Source of the DNA: JAGLHV01 sp023132075 [NCBI: bacterium]
GTDB lineage: Bacteria > CBDUZB01 > JAGLHV01
Assembly: GCA_023132075.1 (NCBI GenBank)
Contig: JAGLYT010000085.1
Coordinates: forward strand, 1-6,916
DNA: 6,916 nucleotides
Reading direction: 5' to 3'
Positions 5,212-6,916 of the stretch are shown piece by piece; within the stretch, counting starts at the first letter, position 1; each line of letters starts with the position of its first letter. The notes under the pieces were generated by a model that saw only the letters and a list, made by a program, of their open reading frames with translations, was not told the DNA's origin and did not search any database. A program made the translations under genes and the position numbers.

Positions 5212-6570
5212 TTGAATAAGTATCTCAGTAGAATTAAATTCTTTCTGACGAAAGATTTGTGGGAGATTGAAAATGCCAGAATTTTTACTTTTAAGTCTTT
5301 TTTATACAAACAAATACGCATAATTTTTATGGTTTGGAAGGGTTTTGTTGAAGATAATTGTCCTCTTCATGCTTCTGCATTAACTTATACTACGTTGCTT
5401 TCCATAGTGCCTTTTTTGGCAGTGCTATTTTCTATTTCCAAGGGATTGGGAATAAAAGCTTTAGAACCATTGTTGCTAAATGAGACGATAACCGGAATAG
5501 GCGGTGAAGTCGTAAAATTACTTATTTCTTCTGCGAAAAAAACCAATACTACTGCCCTGGGAGCTTTAGGTGGAGGAGTGCTTATTATTACGGTAGTTAA
5601 AATGCTATCTACGGTAGAAAGTTCTTTCAATACTATTTGGGGCGTAAAAAGGTCCCGCAGTATATTTAGAAAAACAAGTGATTATCTTAGTGTGTTGATA
5701 ATAGGCCCTGTTTTAGTGACGGCGGCAATGGCTATAACAGCTTCTTTGGAAAACATATCACTTGCTCAAAAAATTCTAACACAGGGAATGATTAAACAAT
5801 TAATAGTTCACTTTACCCCCTTTGTTTCTTTATGGATTGCTTTTACTTCTATGTATATTTTTATGCCCAATACAGGAGTTAAGATTAGACATGCATTGGT
5901 AGGAGGGGTGATAGCCGGAACAATATGGCAAGTTGTTCAATGGGTTTATATTAATTTTGGAATCGGTGTGGCTAAGTATAATGCTATTTATGGAGGATTT
6001 GCCCAATTTCCTTTATTTCTTATCTGGTTGTATATTAGTTGGGTGATTGTTCTTTTTGGAGCTGAAATTTCTTTCGCCAGCCAGAATGTGAAAACTTATA
6101 CCCAGGAAAAGTGGGCACAATCAGCGAGTTATTCTTTTCGGGAAGAATTGGTTTTATACATAGTAGTATTAATCGCTAATAATTTTTATTCAGGGTCTCT
6201 TCCCTGGACAGTAGAGAGGATTTCGCAGAAATTAAATGTTTCCAGCAGATTAGTTAAAGACATCATCTTCCAATTGTGTAAAACTAGTATTCTTCATGAA
6301 GTAAATAGTGATGTTACTTATTACCAGCCGGCGGCGGCTTTGGAAAAAATATCCGTCGAAAAAGTTTTAAATGCGATAAAAAATTACGGAGAAAATCCTT
6401 TAGGAAGAATAAAAGCGAAAGACAATGAATCAAAATATGTAAAAAAAATAATAAATAATCTTAATCAAGCGACAAAAAAAGTTTTAAATAATGTGACCCT
6501 TAGAGATTTGGTTTTAGAAGCAGGACTGGAGAGAGAAAAAGAAATTATATTGGCAAAAGAAAATTTTTAA
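5212..6570 (+). CDS. yihY: YihY/BrkB-family inner-membrane protein with C-terminal winged-helix-like extension, 452 aa
   Basis: This is a polytopic inner-membrane protein of the YihY/BrkB (old 'ribonuclease BN') family; the nuclease name is a historical misassignment and the real function is unsettled. The family signature begins at CPLHASALTYTTLLSIVP (50-67, start of TM1). About six membrane helices follow, ending with the hallmark from Y256-NAIYGGFAQFPLFLIWLY to GAEISFA (about 256-289). Residues about 305-385 look like a soluble winged-helix domain (WTVERISQKLNVSSRLVKDIIFQLCKTSILHEV), followed by a basic, helical tail to 452. E. coli YihY is about 290 residues, so the extra 150 or so are a real extension, known in longer family members. 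It starts with TTG and is probably cotranscribed with the HEAT-repeat gene 22 bp upstream. Confidence 0.88.
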   Translation: MNKYLSRIKFFLTKDLWEIENARIFTFKSFLYKQIRIIFMVWKGFVEDNCPLHASALTYTTLLSIVPFLAVLFSISKGLGIKALEPLLLNETITGIGGEVVKLLISSAKKTNTTALGALGGGVLIITVVKMLSTVESSFNTIWGVKRSRSIFRKTSDYLSVLIIGPVLVTAAMAITASLENISLAQKILTQGMIKQLIVHFTPFVSLWIAFTSMYIFMPNTGVKIRHALVGGVIAGTIWQVVQWVYINFGIGVAKYNAIYGGFAQFPLFLIWLYISWVIVLFGAEISFASQNVKTYTQEKWAQSASYSFREELVLYIVVLIANNFYSGSLPWTVERISQKLNVSSRLVKDIIFQLCKTSILHEVNSDVTYYQPAAALEKISVEKVLNAIKNYGENPLGRIKAKDNESKYVKKIINNLNQATKKVLNNVTLRDLVLEAGLEREKEIILAKENF

Positions 6571-6607
6571 CCTACCGAAAAGCATATTCCTTAAATGATA
6601 TTTTTGT

Positions 6608-6630
6608 CAGAATGTAGGAAAGGTATTCTG
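6608..6630. repeat. Short inverted repeat between the YihY-family and solute-binding genes
   Basis: CAGAAT (6608-6613) and ATTCTG (6625-6630) are perfect complements around an 11-nt centre. A GTAGG in the loop also complements CCTAC just after the upstream stop codon (6571-6575). No T-run follows, so it is not an intrinsic terminator. It could be an operator or mRNA structure ahead of the solute-binding gene, or chance. Confidence 0.3.
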
Positions 6631-6670
6631 GGTTTGTAAGCAGAGTAAAAAATAATAAAAGAGGAAATAA

Positions 6671-6916
6671 ATGTTAAAAAAAATAAAGATTTTTAAAACA
6701 GTATTTTTATTATTATTTTTGTTTGGGTGTAGCAAAAGGGAGAAAAAAGAAGAAATAAAGTTTGAGGATAAGCCCTGTTACGGGGATATAATTATTGATG
6801 TTTCTATTGGGGATGCCAGTTATTTAAATCCTGTTTTGGCTACTGATACATCTTCCGGAACGATAAATAATCTTGTTTATAATGGATTAGTGAAATATGA
6901 TAAAGATTTAAATTTA
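6671..6916 (+). CDS. Solute-binding lipoprotein, family 5 (peptide/oligopeptide type), N-terminal 82 aa only
   Basis: This is the start of an ABC-transporter substrate-binding lipoprotein; the gene runs off the right edge, so only 82 residues are visible. A basic N-terminus (MLKKIKIFK) and hydrophobic core end in the lipobox LFGC, with C20 as the expected lipid-modified residue, then a charged linker. The mature start matches SBP_bac_5 (DppA/OppA-like) proteins: GDIIIDVSIGDASYLNPVL, then INNLVYNGLVKYDKD, corresponding to the 'ixx..P..LNPxxxxD...I..L(V/I)Y(E/N)GL' opening of this family. The substrate cannot be told from this part. GAGG (6661-6664) is placed 6 nt before the ATG. A 100-bp gap separates it from the YihY-family gene, so it may have its own promoter, but no good one is visible. 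Confidence 0.87.
   Translation, partial: MLKKIKIFKTVFLLLFLFGCSKREKKEEIKFEDKPCYGDIIIDVSIGDASYLNPVLATDTSSGTINNLVYNGLVKYDKDLNL

Overview
The window comes from an AT-rich bacterial chromosome. A diderm (Gram-negative-type) cell is suggested by a prepilin-like pseudopilin, a lipobox-bearing solute-binding protein, a signal-peptide HEAT-repeat protein and a YihY/BrkB inner-membrane protein. The pseudopilin, encoded on its own and ending in a GGW...W pattern, and the general composition recall low-GC uncultured lineages such as Omnitrophota or similar candidate phyla. That placement is a guess: there is no rRNA or universal marker protein here.

Layout: (1) 1-43 is the 3' half of an initiator tRNA (CAU anticodon), cut by the window edge. 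(2) 65-487, minus strand, is a type II secretion/type IV pilus-like pseudopilin convergent with the tRNA, with a strong sigma70-type promoter at 522-550. (3) 621-1160 is a divergent XRE-cupin transcriptional regulator followed by an intrinsic terminator at 1186-1225. (4) 1161-1572 is a 412-bp gap with no convincing gene. Its right end carries four 11-bp-spaced TTGTAATA-like repeats placed exactly 6 bp before a TATACT -10 box, a PhoB/OmpR-type promoter layout. (5) 1573-4019 is an apparent operon of a PilZ-domain protein, a two-TM HAMP histidine kinase and an Rcp1-like single-domain response regulator. (6) 4150-4179 is a near-perfect sigma70 promoter driving a secreted HEAT-repeat protein (4221-5189) and, 22 bp downstream, a YihY/BrkB-family membrane protein with a C-terminal winged-helix-like extension (TTG start, 5212-6570). 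(7) 6671 to the window end is the beginning of a family 5 (peptide/oligopeptide type) solute-binding lipoprotein.

Functionally, the centre is a signalling cassette. The kinase senses something outside the membrane and probably phosphorylates the free-standing receiver, while the PilZ protein suggests a link to cyclic-di-GMP. No DNA-binding output domain is encoded in the cassette, so the output is probably protein-protein, and the regulator binding the upstream 11-bp repeats must be encoded elsewhere. The HEAT/YihY pair looks like a separate envelope-related transcription unit. Nothing looks like a mobile element, CRISPR array or phage gene. The most noteworthy signals are the phased repeat promoter at 1461-1516, the PilZ/kinase/receiver gene set, and the shared divergent promoter region at 522-571.
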